The notes: a model not told the origin generated them from the letters alone. Positions 39,744 to 49,354 are shown, counted from the stretch's first letter. The stretch: 64,000 bases of DNA from an uncultured Lachnospiraceae bacterium (GCA_934293375.1 CAKQYS010000002.1:62001-126000), one strand, 5' to 3'. Translations and numbers: made by a program.

Positions 39744-40166
39744 CTACTTTAAAAAATGTTCGATATAATCGAGCAGCATGAGTTGCTCGTCGGGTGGCAT
39801 GGCAGCATATCCATAGATCAGTTTCAGGATGTTTTGTGTTGATATGGTATCTGCAATGGGTGTTTGAGTGGAATGTTCTCTGGATACATTGTTAAGACTT
39901 ACGGATGTAATAGCAGGTTGCGAAGAATGATAGAGAGGGAGAAGTGCCGCGATATTGATTTCCAAAATTGCACATAGTCTTTCGATCGTGTCCAGATTCA
40001 TCCGTGTCTGATTGGATTCAAGTTTGCCGTATGCCTGTCTGGTGATGCCAAGTGCCTGTGCAATCGTTTCCTGTTTGATGTGGCGAGATTCGCGGATCAG
40101 CCTTAACTGCTGTGTTACATACATATTGAGACTGGCAAAATCCTTATAATAATACATGTTCCCCAT
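39744..40166 (-). CDS. XRE-family transcriptional regulator
   Basis: 140 residues from ATG 40166 behind AGGAGGATA. Helix-turn-helix at about 14-70 (LRLIRESRHIKQETIAQALG, ITRQAYGKLESNQTRMNLD). A linker and a helical end (PPDEQLMLLDYIEHFLK) resemble the end of the downstream XRE protein, which also finishes with a helix around LLDYI. The two are likely paralogues. Divergent from thyA, with a palindrome in the shared intergenic region. Confidence 0.85.
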   Translation of the reverse strand: MGNMYYYKDFASLNMYVTQQLRLIRESRHIKQETIAQALGITRQAYGKLESNQTRMNLDTIERLCAILEINIAALLPLYHSSQPAITSVSLNNVSREHSTQTPIADTISTQNILKLIYGYAAMPPDEQLMLLDYIEHFLK

Positions 40167-40253
40167 AAAAATATCCTCCTGTGCTTATCATAGCATTTCA
40201 TTCTGCAAAAAGGGACTTCTGCTACGAAATGTATAAAATAAGGCAAAAGTATA

Positions 40254-40270
40254 CAAAATGAAGCATTTTG
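40254..40270. promoter_or_regulatory. Palindrome between the XRE genes and thyA
   Basis: CAAAATG (40254-40260), AAG, CATTTTG (40264-40270). It is a plausible operator for one of the divergent XRE regulators; binding is inferred. Confidence 0.4.
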
Positions 40271-40348
40271 CGAGAATAGATGTTTCCATTTTAGGCGAAT
40301 CCATGTATAATTGATTGCAGTGAGTATATGGCGATGAAGGAGGATATT

Positions 40349-41179
40349 ATGAGCGCAGCAGATACATTATTCATACAAATGTGTAAAGATATTATAGAGA
40401 ACGGATATAGTACGGAGGGGGAAAAGGTACGACCAAAGTGGGAGGATGGAAGCTATGCCTACACGATCAAACGGTTTGGTGTTGTGAACCGCTATGATCT
40501 TTCAAAAGAATTTCCGGCAATTACTTTGAGAAAAACATATGTGAAATCAGCAGTGGATGAACTGCTCTGGATATGGCAGAAGAAATCAAACAATGTACAT
40601 GATCTGCACAGTCATATCTGGGATAGCTGGGCTGACGAGGATGGATCTATCGGTAAGGCATATGGATATCAGCTTGGAGTGAAACACCAGTATCCGGAAG
40701 GAATGATGGATCAGGTAGACAGGGTGATCTATGATCTGAAGCACAATCCGTACAGCAGAAGAATTATGACAAATATTTATGTGCATCAGGATCTGCATGA
40801 AATGAATCTGTATCCGTGTGCATACAGTATGACATTTAATGTGACAGACAACCGGTTGAATGCGATCCTGAATCAGCGTTCACAGGATGTTTTAGCGGCA
40901 AATAACTGGAATGTGGTGCAGTATGCAGTACTGGTTTATATGCTTGCACAGGTGTGTGGATATGAGCCGGGCGAACTGGTACATGTAATTGCAGATGCTC
41001 ATATTTATGACAGGCATATCGAGATTGTGAAAGAATTGATTGCCAGACCGACATATCCGGCACCAAAGTTCTGGTTAAATCCTGAGATACATGATTTTTA
41101 TGATTTTACAGTAGACGATGTGCATATTGAGGATTATCAGGCGGGTGAGCAGATCCGAAATATCCCGATAGCGGTATAA
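40349..41179 (+). CDS. thyA: Thymidylate synthase (atypical ThyA)
   Basis: 276 residues from ATG 40349 behind AAGGAGGATA; an ATG at 40328 has no site. It makes dTMP from dUMP with methylene-tetrahydrofolate. Catalytic Cys in NLYPCAYSMTFNV, phosphate-binding Arg in NQRSQDVLAANNWNVVQYA and DAHIYDRHIE are recognisable. The residue after the catalytic Cys is Ala where the classical PCH has His, and the FDxxFN region is replaced by NNWN. This marks a divergent ThyA branch. folA follows 47 bases downstream and regenerates the tetrahydrofolate consumed here. Confidence 0.88.
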   Translation: MSAADTLFIQMCKDIIENGYSTEGEKVRPKWEDGSYAYTIKRFGVVNRYDLSKEFPAITLRKTYVKSAVDELLWIWQKKSNNVHDLHSHIWDSWADEDGSIGKAYGYQLGVKHQYPEGMMDQVDRVIYDLKHNPYSRRIMTNIYVHQDLHEMNLYPCAYSMTFNVTDNRLNAILNQRSQDVLAANNWNVVQYAVLVYMLAQVCGYEPGELVHVIADAHIYDRHIEIVKELIARPTYPAPKFWLNPEIHDFYDFTVDDVHIEDYQAGEQIRNIPIAV

Positions 41180-41226
41180 GGTATATCAGAAATATTAGGA
41201 AGAGACAAAGGAGGGCATGAGATAAT

Positions 41227-41733
41227 ATGGATTTAATTGTTGCGGTAGATCAGAATTGGGCGATCGGATATCAGGACAGTCTGTTGGTGAGGATCCCGGC
41301 AGATCAGAAGTTTTTCAGGGAAACGACAATGGGACATACGATCATTCTCGGACGAAAGACGCTTGCGGGGTTCCCGAACGGACTTCCGCTTGCAGGCAGA
41401 ACCAACATAATTCTGTCACATAATCCTGATTTCAAAGTGAAGAATGGCATTGTGGTACATGATATCCATGAAATGGCACAGGCAATCAAGAGACAAGGGG
41501 ATGATACGGTATTTGTATGTGGAGGACAGCAGGTTTATGAGTTGTTACTGCCATATTGCAGATATGCCCATGTGACAAAAATTGATTATGCATATCAGGC
41601 GGACAGTTATTTCCCTAATCTGGATAAGCTGGAAAACTGGAAATTGATCGGAGATAGTGAGGAACAGACTTATTTTGATCTGGAATATGGATTTTATTTA
41701 TATGAAAATCAGAACCCACTTCCATTGGCATAG
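41227..41733 (+). CDS. folA: Dihydrofolate reductase
   Basis: 168 residues from ATG 41227, downstream of AAAGGAGGGC. Reduces dihydrofolate with NADPH. Motifs: LIVAVDQNWAIGYQDSLLVR, FFRETTMGHTIILGRKTLAGF, and VCGGQQVYELLLPYC. The usual Asp or Glu of the substrate site near residue 27 is the D in PADQKFF. It forms a two-gene unit with thyA. Confidence 0.95.
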   Translation: MDLIVAVDQNWAIGYQDSLLVRIPADQKFFRETTMGHTIILGRKTLAGFPNGLPLAGRTNIILSHNPDFKVKNGIVVHDIHEMAQAIKRQGDDTVFVCGGQQVYELLLPYCRYAHVTKIDYAYQADSYFPNLDKLENWKLIGDSEEQTYFDLEYGFYLYENQNPLPLA

Positions 41734-41849
41734 TGCAAAATGCACAAAAACTATTAGGAAAAAGGACAGAATGCATATAAACCCTTTCCATAAAATTGGT
41801 TTTGTGATATACTAATTTTATTAAAAACGAATAAAACGGAGGCGTGATT

Positions 41850-42944
41850 ATGAAAGAAGTTGCTATGAATGTTAAAATAACCACAGGTTCTAGCTTTGAG
41901 GGCTACGAGATCGTCGAATATTTAGGTTTCGTGAGTGGCCAGATTGCATTGGGAACCGGGTTTTTATCCAATATTACAGAGATGACAGCACAGGAGAGCA
42001 CTACATTTACCAATAAGCTTCAGCATGCGAGTGATACTGCATTAGAGAAGCTTTGCAAGAGTGCATCAAAGATGGGGGCAGATGCGATTGTAGGTGTTGC
42101 TCTGAATTATACAGAGTTTGCCAGCAGTTCTATTGGTACTGTGGCTTCCGGTACAGCTGTGAAGCTTAGAAAGATCGAAGAGAAGCCGGTGATTACGAAT
42201 ACCTTATATGTAAGCAATTACTATACAAGAATGGTGCCGAGGGCAGTACAGGTAAGATTCCTGGCTGAAGACGGTGTTGTTAAGATTGCAACAGATTTCT
42301 ATAATTACAACATGGATGAGGTGAAGGCGATCCGGGTGGATATTGCACTGACCAATTTCTACGATGAGAAGGTTGTTCTGCAGGGATTGGATTTCACATT
42401 TGAGAAGAACAATATTACATTTCTTGAGGCGGACTATGTAGAGTGTAAGTTGGATGAGAAGTACATAAAGATGCTGAAGGATGCGAAGGTGACAATCCAG
42501 AAATATGTAACCGCAAAGGGCGTATTTGTATGTACGGATACACCGATTGATGTCAGCCTGTCACCGCAGAGTTTTGCAGCCTTAAAGCGTAAGCGTGGTA
42601 TTGATGCATTTGAGAAGTATAGAACAGATGGCTCTACATGGACATGTAACTGCGGACATATCAATGGTGCGGGGGCTGAAGAATGTTCGGTATGTCAGCG
42701 TAAGGAAGCAAACTTAAAGAGCAGCGTAACCTTTGATTATGAGGCTATGATTGAGAAGATGAAGACAAAGTCAAATGTTACAGGTATCAAGGATGTATTC
42801 ATGGAGAATCGTCAGTATATTGATTCCGGTATCAGAATGGAACTTTTGGAGATTATGGAATCCGGTCTGCAGTATGAGAAGACCAGAGGCGATATGACAG
42901 CAACGGTTATTGAGAAGATTGAACAGGTATTTGATGTGAATTAG
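41850..42944 (+). CDS. YbjQ-domain protein with zinc ribbon
   Basis: 364 residues from ATG 41850 behind ACGGAGG. The N-terminus (GYEIVEYLGFVSGQIALG, SASKMGADAIVGVALNYTEF) matches the YbjQ/UPF0145 putative heavy-metal-binding domain. Residues about 120-245 form an unassigned beta-rich domain. A RanBP2-like zinc ribbon follows (WTCNCGHINGAGAEECSVCQ), then a helical C-terminus. No signal peptide. The combination suggests a cytoplasmic scaffold or metal-linked protein, function unknown. A terminator follows. Confidence 0.75.
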   Translation: MKEVAMNVKITTGSSFEGYEIVEYLGFVSGQIALGTGFLSNITEMTAQESTTFTNKLQHASDTALEKLCKSASKMGADAIVGVALNYTEFASSSIGTVASGTAVKLRKIEEKPVITNTLYVSNYYTRMVPRAVQVRFLAEDGVVKIATDFYNYNMDEVKAIRVDIALTNFYDEKVVLQGLDFTFEKNNITFLEADYVECKLDEKYIKMLKDAKVTIQKYVTAKGVFVCTDTPIDVSLSPQSFAALKRKRGIDAFEKYRTDGSTWTCNCGHINGAGAEECSVCQRKEANLKSSVTFDYEAMIEKMKTKSNVTGIKDVFMENRQYIDSGIRMELLEIMESGLQYEKTRGDMTATVIEKIEQVFDVN

Positions 42945-42952
42945 TAATCTGC

Positions 42953-42985
42953 AAAGAGGCTGTCCGACAGGGCAGCCTTTCTTTT
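42953..42985 (+). terminator. Terminator
   Basis: AGGCTG (42957-42962)/CAGCCT (42973-42978), extended by weaker pairs, then TTCTTTT. Confidence 0.75.
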
Positions 42986-43002
42986 AGCGGCGAGGGAGAC
43001 AT

Positions 43003-43998
43003 ATGATTGATAAGGCTAAATCATTTTTACTTGCGAGAGGTTATCAGATTGTCAGGGAATCCTCCAATATCGTAATGGCACGTGAGACGGAAGATGTGGT
43101 ATATCTGGTCCTGGTGACGGAATATAATAATAAAATACCGATATCTTCTTATCTGCAGGCGGCATCCGGCATTCGGATCTCATATGCTCAGGCGGTCGGA
43201 AAACGAATAGAATTTTTAAATATATGTTATACACCGGATGGCATGTTTGATGAGGAGATGACGCTGGCAAAACAGTTAGATGGTATATGGTTTGTGGCGG
43301 AAGATACGGGTATCGTGTATGTGTTTGAGAATCAACCGGTAGATTTTGATCATATTTATAAGGATTTTGAGACGGAAAGCCGAAGAGTTGAGAATCGGAT
43401 CCGGTTTATACCATATGCAAACTGGATGTTTGTTGCGATCAATATTGGTTTTTATATTCTTGTTTACCATGTTTTAAATGTATCCCAGGCACAGCGTGCA
43501 CTTTCTGATTTTGGACTGGAATGGAGCCGGGTGCTGCAAAATGGTGAGTGGTACAGATTATTGACCTGTATGTTTCTGCATGCGGATGCAGCACACATCT
43601 ATGGGAACATGCTGCTTTTGTTTTTTGTCGGTGGTTATATGGAAGAAGCAGTGGGACATCTGCAGTATACATTGCTTTATATTTCAACCGGAATTGCAGC
43701 CTCTATTGGGTCTATGTTATATCATTATGTGATCATGGAAAGCGTGGTGTGTATCGGAGCCTCAGGTGCGATTATGGGTGTGCTGGGTGCAATGACCGGT
43801 ATGCTGCTTATTTACAGAGGCAGATCTAAACGCATCACCCTTCGAAGACTGTTGATTTTTTTGGGACTTACATTGGCACAGGGTGCGATGGCACCACAGG
43901 TAGACAATGCGGCACATTTGTGCGGATTCCTTGCGGGATTTTTGTTTGCGGTATTAAGCTATTACCGATACAAAAAGAGTGATAAAAAAATTGGCTGA
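43003..43998 (+). CDS. Rhomboid-family intramembrane serine protease
   Basis: 331 residues from ATG 43003 behind GAGGGAG. An N-terminal cytoplasmic domain of about 140 residues (unassigned) precedes six or seven membrane helices. Rhomboid motifs: NGEWYRLLTCMFLHADAAHI, GNMLLLFFVGGYME, catalytic Ser in CIGASGAIMGVLGA and catalytic His in DNAAHLCGFLAGF. Cleaves substrates within membrane helices; the substrate is unknown. Confidence 0.93.
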   Translation: MIDKAKSFLLARGYQIVRESSNIVMARETEDVVYLVLVTEYNNKIPISSYLQAASGIRISYAQAVGKRIEFLNICYTPDGMFDEEMTLAKQLDGIWFVAEDTGIVYVFENQPVDFDHIYKDFETESRRVENRIRFIPYANWMFVAINIGFYILVYHVLNVSQAQRALSDFGLEWSRVLQNGEWYRLLTCMFLHADAAHIYGNMLLLFFVGGYMEEAVGHLQYTLLYISTGIAASIGSMLYHYVIMESVVCIGASGAIMGVLGAMTGMLLIYRGRSKRITLRRLLIFLGLTLAQGAMAPQVDNAAHLCGFLAGFLFAVLSYYRYKKSDKKIG

Positions 43999-44001
43999 TA
44001 G

Positions 44002-44030
44002 TTGTAATAGTAGTGCAAATGTGTTAAAAT
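44002..44030 (+). promoter_or_regulatory. Promoter upstream of the repeat-protein gene
   Basis: TTGTAA (44002-44007), 17-base spacer, TAAAAT (44025-44030). Confidence 0.55.
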
Positions 44031-44093
44031 AATTGGGTAATTTGACTATTTTTTGTGATAATTACAGAGAATTCTGTGTTTGAGGTGATAAAT

Positions 44094-45935
44094 TTGGGAA
44101 CAGGCATAAAAGTGGCAGTCATCAATCAAATAAAAGAATATGCGGAGAAAAAATCATATGACAAGGCATTGGAATTGATCAGACAGCAGGATTTGTCCCA
44201 ATCATTTAATTCCCAGTTTGTCCGAATATGCGGCGAGGTTTTCCTGGACACTAAGAATTATAAGGAGAGCAGAAGTACATTGATCATGGCGCACAGAATT
44301 GCCCCGGAGGCAAATCGTGTGATATATGATCTGATCCGTTTATATGTGGAGACGGGTGAACAGGCTCTGGTAGAGCAGTATTATGAACAATATCTGTTTA
44401 ACGCGACAGAACACGATATGGAGATTCCGTGGCTGCATTATTTGGTGGCAAGAGGGCGCCGGGAGAATGCTCAGAAGTTGTATGAATCATTAGAAGTATT
44501 ACATACACAGGATCGCTCGGATCATGTTGCGTATGAATTTCTTCGGATCTTTCAGTTGATGGGAGATGAGCAGCAGTTCGATGAGGAATACACATACATC
44601 ATGGAGGGATTCCGTGATTCCGAATATAAGAAGAAAGCACAGCGTTTAAAAGAGACAAACAGTGCAGAAACAGAATTATATATTTATCCGGATCATTCGA
44701 TATTGGAACATGATGCGGATGTAGATGTGGAAGAATCCAGATTACTGGAGCAGGATTATTATAGAATGCATCCAAAGGAACCGGAGATTGTGCTGATGGC
44801 AGATGACCTTGATGCACAGGAAGATCAGACACTGGCATTTAAGTTGTGGAACCGCAAGCGTAAAGAGAAAGCGGAACAGAAGGCGCAGGCTAAGGCACAG
44901 AAGAAGGCTACTAAAAAAGCAAAAAAACAGGATCTCTTGACCGAAACAGCAACTGAGAGTTATGAGAAGAAACCGGAGGTGGCTGCCGAGGCAGAACCGA
45001 AAGAGGCTGTCGAAGCGGAACCGGAAGAGATCATCGAAGCAGAACCGGAAGAAGCTGCCGAGGCAGAACCGGAAGAGGCTGCCGAAGCGGAACCGGAAGA
45101 GATCATCGAGGCAGAACCGGAAGAAGCTGCCGAAGCGGAACCGGAAGAGATCATCGAGGCAGAACCGGAAGAAGCTGCCGAAGCGGAACCGGAAGAGATC
45201 ATCGAAGCAGAACCGGAAGAGGCTGCCGAAGCGGAACCGGAAGAGATCATCGAGGCAGAGCCGGAAGAGGCTGCCGAAGCGGAACCGGAATTATCTGTAT
45301 CTGCAGAATATACATATCAGACAAAAGATAAGCATCAACAGATAATAGATGAATATGATGAATTGATGCGGCGTGAGGAGGCCAGACTGGCAGAGCAGTT
45401 TGAACGGGAAGCAAAACTCTTAAAAGAAGCAGAATCCTTGCTTGCCAGCGTACAATCCGGTGTGGATGACTGGAACAGTCAGGAAGTGAATCAGTTATTT
45501 GAAGCATTTGACATGGATTATAAAGATGCGGCACAGAAGGCAGAGCGAGAATCTGTTGATGCGGTAGATCTGGAAGAACGGTTGTCTGAGTTACATATGG
45601 CATCTGATGTTGTGACAGATGATACAGAAGAATCAGAATCAACGCAAAGTGTCGATCGGAAAACGGTCGAACAGGAAACGAGTTTTGAAGATGTATTTGA
45701 CAATGTTGGATCGCAGGAAGACCCGAATATAAAAGAGCAGTTGAATCCCAAAGTCAATAGGACGGAGAAAACGGACGATCAGAGGGATGTGCAGTCGCAG
45801 ACTGTAGATGATATAGAGGTATCGAGTGAAGTCAGAACACAGCAGCATGCAGATCTTCGGGAACATATGAAGAGTATGCTGACATTAGATGCCAGAAAAA
45901 AAGATATCTTACAGCAGCTGAAAGATAAGCGTTAA
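44094..45935 (+). CDS. TPR-like protein with Glu/Pro/Ala repeats
   Basis: 613 residues. TTG 44094 is my best start, behind GAGGTGATA; GTG 44055 is possible. Residues about 1-190 are helical and TPR-like (IKEYAEKKSYDKALELIRQQ, ETGEQALVEQYYEQYLF). A basic stretch (KAQAKAQKKATKKAKK, about 260-285) follows. Then come about 12 copies of an 8-residue repeat EAEPEEAA/EAEPEEII (about 297-400) and a coiled-coil C-terminal part ending DARKKDILQQLKDKR. No signal peptide or membrane helix. I recognise no family. The next gene also encodes a long coiled-coil protein, so the two may act together. Confidence 0.7.
   Translation: MGTGIKVAVINQIKEYAEKKSYDKALELIRQQDLSQSFNSQFVRICGEVFLDTKNYKESRSTLIMAHRIAPEANRVIYDLIRLYVETGEQALVEQYYEQYLFNATEHDMEIPWLHYLVARGRRENAQKLYESLEVLHTQDRSDHVAYEFLRIFQLMGDEQQFDEEYTYIMEGFRDSEYKKKAQRLKETNSAETELYIYPDHSILEHDADVDVEESRLLEQDYYRMHPKEPEIVLMADDLDAQEDQTLAFKLWNRKRKEKAEQKAQAKAQKKATKKAKKQDLLTETATESYEKKPEVAAEAEPKEAVEAEPEEIIEAEPEEAAEAEPEEAAEAEPEEIIEAEPEEAAEAEPEEIIEAEPEEAAEAEPEEIIEAEPEEAAEAEPEEIIEAEPEEAAEAEPELSVSAEYTYQTKDKHQQIIDEYDELMRREEARLAEQFEREAKLLKEAESLLASVQSGVDDWNSQEVNQLFEAFDMDYKDAAQKAERESVDAVDLEERLSELHMASDVVTDDTEESESTQSVDRKTVEQETSFEDVFDNVGSQEDPNIKEQLNPKVNRTEKTDDQRDVQSQTVDDIEVSSEVRTQQHADLREHMKSMLTLDARKKDILQQLKDKR
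44982..45290 (+). repeat. 24/48-base in-frame tandem repeats
   Basis: Units of 24 bases alternate between two versions (GAAGCTGCC- and GAGATCATC-containing), giving a 48-base higher-order period. Near-identity of several units suggests recent expansion. Confidence 0.9.
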
Positions 45936-46021
45936 TATATCAGAATGCTGAGGGGTTTACATTGTTATATTGGTTGCAAGACCAATATAAATGTATGGGA
46001 AAGGAGCGTTAGCAAGAAGCG

Positions 46022-49000
46022 ATGGATCAAAGAGAAGCCATGATTGCTGCTATCCGTGCTCAGGTTGAGAAGGAGAAAGCAGAAAAGGAAGCAAAATTAA
46101 AAAAAGAGCAGGCTTTAAGTGGTAATGATGCTGCATCATCAGCTGCATCAGGCGGTGGAAAGCCTCAGTTCAAGACATTATCTGCAGAAGATCTGCAGAG
46201 ATTGGAAGAAAAGAAGCGTCGCAAGCAAGCGGGAGAAGATGTAGGGAATGCTGTATTGGAACAGACATCTTCGGCTCAAAATGACAAGAAGACAGACACT
46301 GTCAAGAAGGAGAAGACAGAGGCTGCCAAAGAGATCAAGACAGAGGCAACAACCCAAACTGAGAATTTGTCTGCATCATCAGCAGGCTTAGGTGGAGGTA
46401 TTGCCGGTTCGGGTCTTGGAGGGGTACCGGCTGGAGAGTCTTTAGCATCTGGTTCAACAGGTGAGAGCCTTCAAGGTGGCAGTTTGTCCGGTGGTTTAGG
46501 TGCCGGCCTTGGCTCAACAGGCCTTGGCGGCGGCCTGGACATACCGGGACTGAATACATCACCATCAGGCAAGCCGGTAGTGACTTCTATTCAGGAGGAT
46601 AGTTTTGCATCTGCCGGAGGAAGCGAACAGGCAAATGACTGGGTTGCATCGTCAGATAAGGGTTTGCCTACGATCGAAACGCCGGTTCCACAGAAGAATG
46701 TGGATGACGATGGTAATCTGATCAGCGTTGTGCCGATCAAGAAGGCGAGTGCCGATCAGGATGTTAAGAGCATGTATAATATCGATTTCGATGAGGATGA
46801 GGATGATACATTAAAGCGGCATGAAGCAGAGGATGCCAGAAAGAAGGCTGAAGCGATCAGGGCTGCCGAGGAGGCGAAAAAGGCTGAGGAAGCAGAAGCT
46901 GCTAAAATAGCTGAAGCAGCTAGAAAGGCAGAAGAATTAAAAGCACAGGATGAGGCTGCAAGAAAACAGGCTGAAGAAGCTGCAAGAGCTGCTGCGATTG
47001 AAGCAACCCAAAAGGCAGATGAAGAGGCCAGAAAGGCAGCGAAGAAGTCTGCTGAGAATGAGGCAATTCGAAAGGCAAAGGAGGAAGCTGCAAAACGTAA
47101 GGCAGCTGAAGAGGCGAAGAAGAAAGCTGCAGAGGAAGCTGCGAGAGCCGCATATTCCGAGGAGTTACAGGCAAAGGCTGCCACGGCGAACAGAAGACTG
47201 GATTCTGCTGTACAAAAGGTAATTACTGCGAACAATAAGGTTGCTGCTTTGCAGGATCAGGATCAAAATCATACCAAGTATGTAGAAGAAGAACTTGCTA
47301 AGATTGATGCCAGAACAGAAGACCAGATTGTACAGGTAAAGAATGCTGAGGCTGATCGAGTAAAGGATGTAGAGATATCTTATAATGTGAAGAGACAGGA
47401 GCTGGACGCTGAGTATGCAGCGAAGGCTGAGCAGGCGGCTAAGGATCTTGAGGCAGAGAAGAAGGAAAAGGCTGCGAGACTGGAAGAGATCAAGCAGGAG
47501 CAGAAGGACAAAAAGATAGCTCTGGAACAGAAGAATCTTGCAGATAAGGATGCATTAAAGCAGGAAGAGATTGATCGGAAAAATGCAATAAATGAGGCTG
47601 AAGAAAAGGCAAAGGCTGATTTAGAACATGCAAATGAAGGCGAGCGTCAGCAGTTGGAAGCTTCTATCAGACAGGATGCCAAGGTTGTCGAGGATGCATT
47701 GAATGAAGTGAAGGCGAATGCTGCAAATGCTGATAATCTGATTCAGGCTGCAATGGATCATGTAGCAGAGCTGGAACGGCAGATTGAAGAGGCAAAGGCT
47801 AAGGTTGAGCAGGAAAGACAGAACAAAGCACAGGCAGAGAGTTTGATTGCCGCAAAGGAAGATGCTGTTGCTGCACAGAAGGCAAAGGCAGAAGCACAAA
47901 AGAGCGAACTGGAGAACAGACTGAAAGATAAGGCACTGTCTATAACAGCTGAATATGATACCAAGAGAGAACAGCTGGTAAGTGAATATGTTGACAAACA
48001 GAACAGACTGGTTGAAGATTATAATGGTGCATGTGCAAGAGTGGATACAGAGACAGAGGATCTGTTAGAACGCACACAGCTCGAACTTTCAGGGCTGGAT
48101 GCAAAAGCAGATGCGAATAAGGGTAACCTTCAGGCCGGTTTAGATGCCCGTAAGCAGGAGCTTCAGGCAGAAGAGGCATCGGCGGTTGCTAAGGCAAAGG
48201 AACAGACGCAGTCTGAGATAGATGCCTGCAGACAGCAGGGAGAGCAGGAAAAGAACGCATATATCACGAAGTCCAACGATGAAGTGGAGAATGTGCGTAT
48301 CCAGTTGAAGGAAGCGAAGGATGAGGCTGCTTCCATGATGCAGGTATATGAGATCACCAGAAGATCTGCAATAGAGGCAATGGAATCTGCAAAGAGGCTT
48401 GGTATTGCGGTATCTATGCCGGCACTGGATATGGAAATTCCAAAGGGTGCGGTTCCTGCATCTGCAACAAAGGCATCTGTAAGAGGTACGGTTCCAAAGC
48501 AGCCGGAGAGTGCGGCTTCTGATGCAGCTTCTCAGATTCCGGCATCTATGATGGAATTTATGGCTAAATATCTGGATGTATCACAGACGGCGGGACCGGT
48601 TAGAAAGGCATTGCAGGAAGTTGTGAATAATCCGACTGCCAACAAGAATATTTTAGTGCTTGGAAAGCATGGATTTGGTTCAACGATTGTGGGTAATGAC
48701 TTTGCCCGTGCACTATATGCTGCTGGTATCTGCAGTTCTAAGACGATAGCAAATATCAAGTCGGCAGCACTGAATAAGAGATCACTGGAGTCTGTAAAAG
48801 ATAAGTTAAAGGGTGGATGTCTGGTAGTAGAGAATGCAGGTACTCTGACTGTTGACCGTATGCAGGAGATTGCAAGGACGGCAAAGGATCCGGCGAATGA
48901 TATCACAGTTATCTTTACAGGTGAAAAGGATCGGGTACAGTATGTGATCAAGGATGCGGGAATTGCTGATTTATTCGCTCATACTGTAATGATGACTGAG

Positions 49001-49213
49001 GTGGATGAAGACGGTATGGTTACAATTGCCAATGGATATGCAAGACAGCTTGGATATACCGTAGATGATTCTGCACAGACGGTATTGAAGAACAAGCTTA
49101 AGGAAATTGAGGATGGTAATCTTGACAGGTATCTGAAGATGGTGGATGATGCTGTTGAGAAGGCAAAGGCACAAGGTGAGAATACACATCTTGCCGGTGT
49201 TGATTTCAATTAA
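46022..49213 (+). CDS. Long coiled-coil protein with degenerate CbxX-type AAA domain
   Basis: 1063 residues from ATG 46022 (AAGGAGC 14 bases upstream). A charged N-terminus and a Gly/Ser-rich stretch (about 115-180) come first. A very long Ala/Glu/Lys coiled coil (about 265-790) follows, then a C-terminal AAA-like domain (about 840-1045). That domain follows the CbxX/SpoVK pattern (ARALYAAGICSSKTI, GGCLVVENAGTL, DITVIFTGEKDRVQYVI, GYARQLGYTVDDSAQTVL). Its Walker A reads GKHGFGST, without the Lys of GK[ST], and Walker B reads VVEN instead of DE. ATP hydrolysis is therefore doubtful. No signal peptide. Function unknown; a structural or scaffold role in the cell is a guess. Confidence 0.75.
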   Translation: MDQREAMIAAIRAQVEKEKAEKEAKLKKEQALSGNDAASSAASGGGKPQFKTLSAEDLQRLEEKKRRKQAGEDVGNAVLEQTSSAQNDKKTDTVKKEKTEAAKEIKTEATTQTENLSASSAGLGGGIAGSGLGGVPAGESLASGSTGESLQGGSLSGGLGAGLGSTGLGGGLDIPGLNTSPSGKPVVTSIQEDSFASAGGSEQANDWVASSDKGLPTIETPVPQKNVDDDGNLISVVPIKKASADQDVKSMYNIDFDEDEDDTLKRHEAEDARKKAEAIRAAEEAKKAEEAEAAKIAEAARKAEELKAQDEAARKQAEEAARAAAIEATQKADEEARKAAKKSAENEAIRKAKEEAAKRKAAEEAKKKAAEEAARAAYSEELQAKAATANRRLDSAVQKVITANNKVAALQDQDQNHTKYVEEELAKIDARTEDQIVQVKNAEADRVKDVEISYNVKRQELDAEYAAKAEQAAKDLEAEKKEKAARLEEIKQEQKDKKIALEQKNLADKDALKQEEIDRKNAINEAEEKAKADLEHANEGERQQLEASIRQDAKVVEDALNEVKANAANADNLIQAAMDHVAELERQIEEAKAKVEQERQNKAQAESLIAAKEDAVAAQKAKAEAQKSELENRLKDKALSITAEYDTKREQLVSEYVDKQNRLVEDYNGACARVDTETEDLLERTQLELSGLDAKADANKGNLQAGLDARKQELQAEEASAVAKAKEQTQSEIDACRQQGEQEKNAYITKSNDEVENVRIQLKEAKDEAASMMQVYEITRRSAIEAMESAKRLGIAVSMPALDMEIPKGAVPASATKASVRGTVPKQPESAASDAASQIPASMMEFMAKYLDVSQTAGPVRKALQEVVNNPTANKNILVLGKHGFGSTIVGNDFARALYAAGICSSKTIANIKSAALNKRSLESVKDKLKGGCLVVENAGTLTVDRMQEIARTAKDPANDITVIFTGEKDRVQYVIKDAGIADLFAHTVMMTEVDEDGMVTIANGYARQLGYTVDDSAQTVLKNKLKEIEDGNLDRYLKMVDDAVEKAKAQGENTHLAGVDFN

Positions 49214-49230
49214 GATGATATTATTGCCAA

Positions 49231-49261
49231 GGGAGCACAAAAAGATGTGCTCCCTTTTCTT
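49231..49261 (+). terminator. Terminator after the coiled-coil gene
   Basis: GGGAGCACA (49231-49239)/TGTGCTCCC (49246-49254), perfect stem, then TTTTCTT. Confidence 0.9.
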
Positions 49262-49292
49262 GCGTGTAAAGACATTTCCCTAATGTTTCATG

Positions 49293-49322
49293 TTGACGGA
49301 TGGAAAGAAAAAGGCATATAAT
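49293..49322 (+). promoter_or_regulatory. Promoter of mreB
   Basis: TTGACG (49293-49298), 18-base spacer, perfect TATAAT (49317-49322). Confidence 0.75.
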
Positions 49323-49354
49323 CATAGGGATGGAAATAGAAGGAGGCAATTAAT

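Noticed and set aside
44960..45250. Open frames opposite and beside the Glu/Pro/Ala repeat region
   Set aside because: They exist only because the repeat lacks stops in all frames; the translations (Ser/Ala-rich or Arg/Lys-rich) are artefacts.
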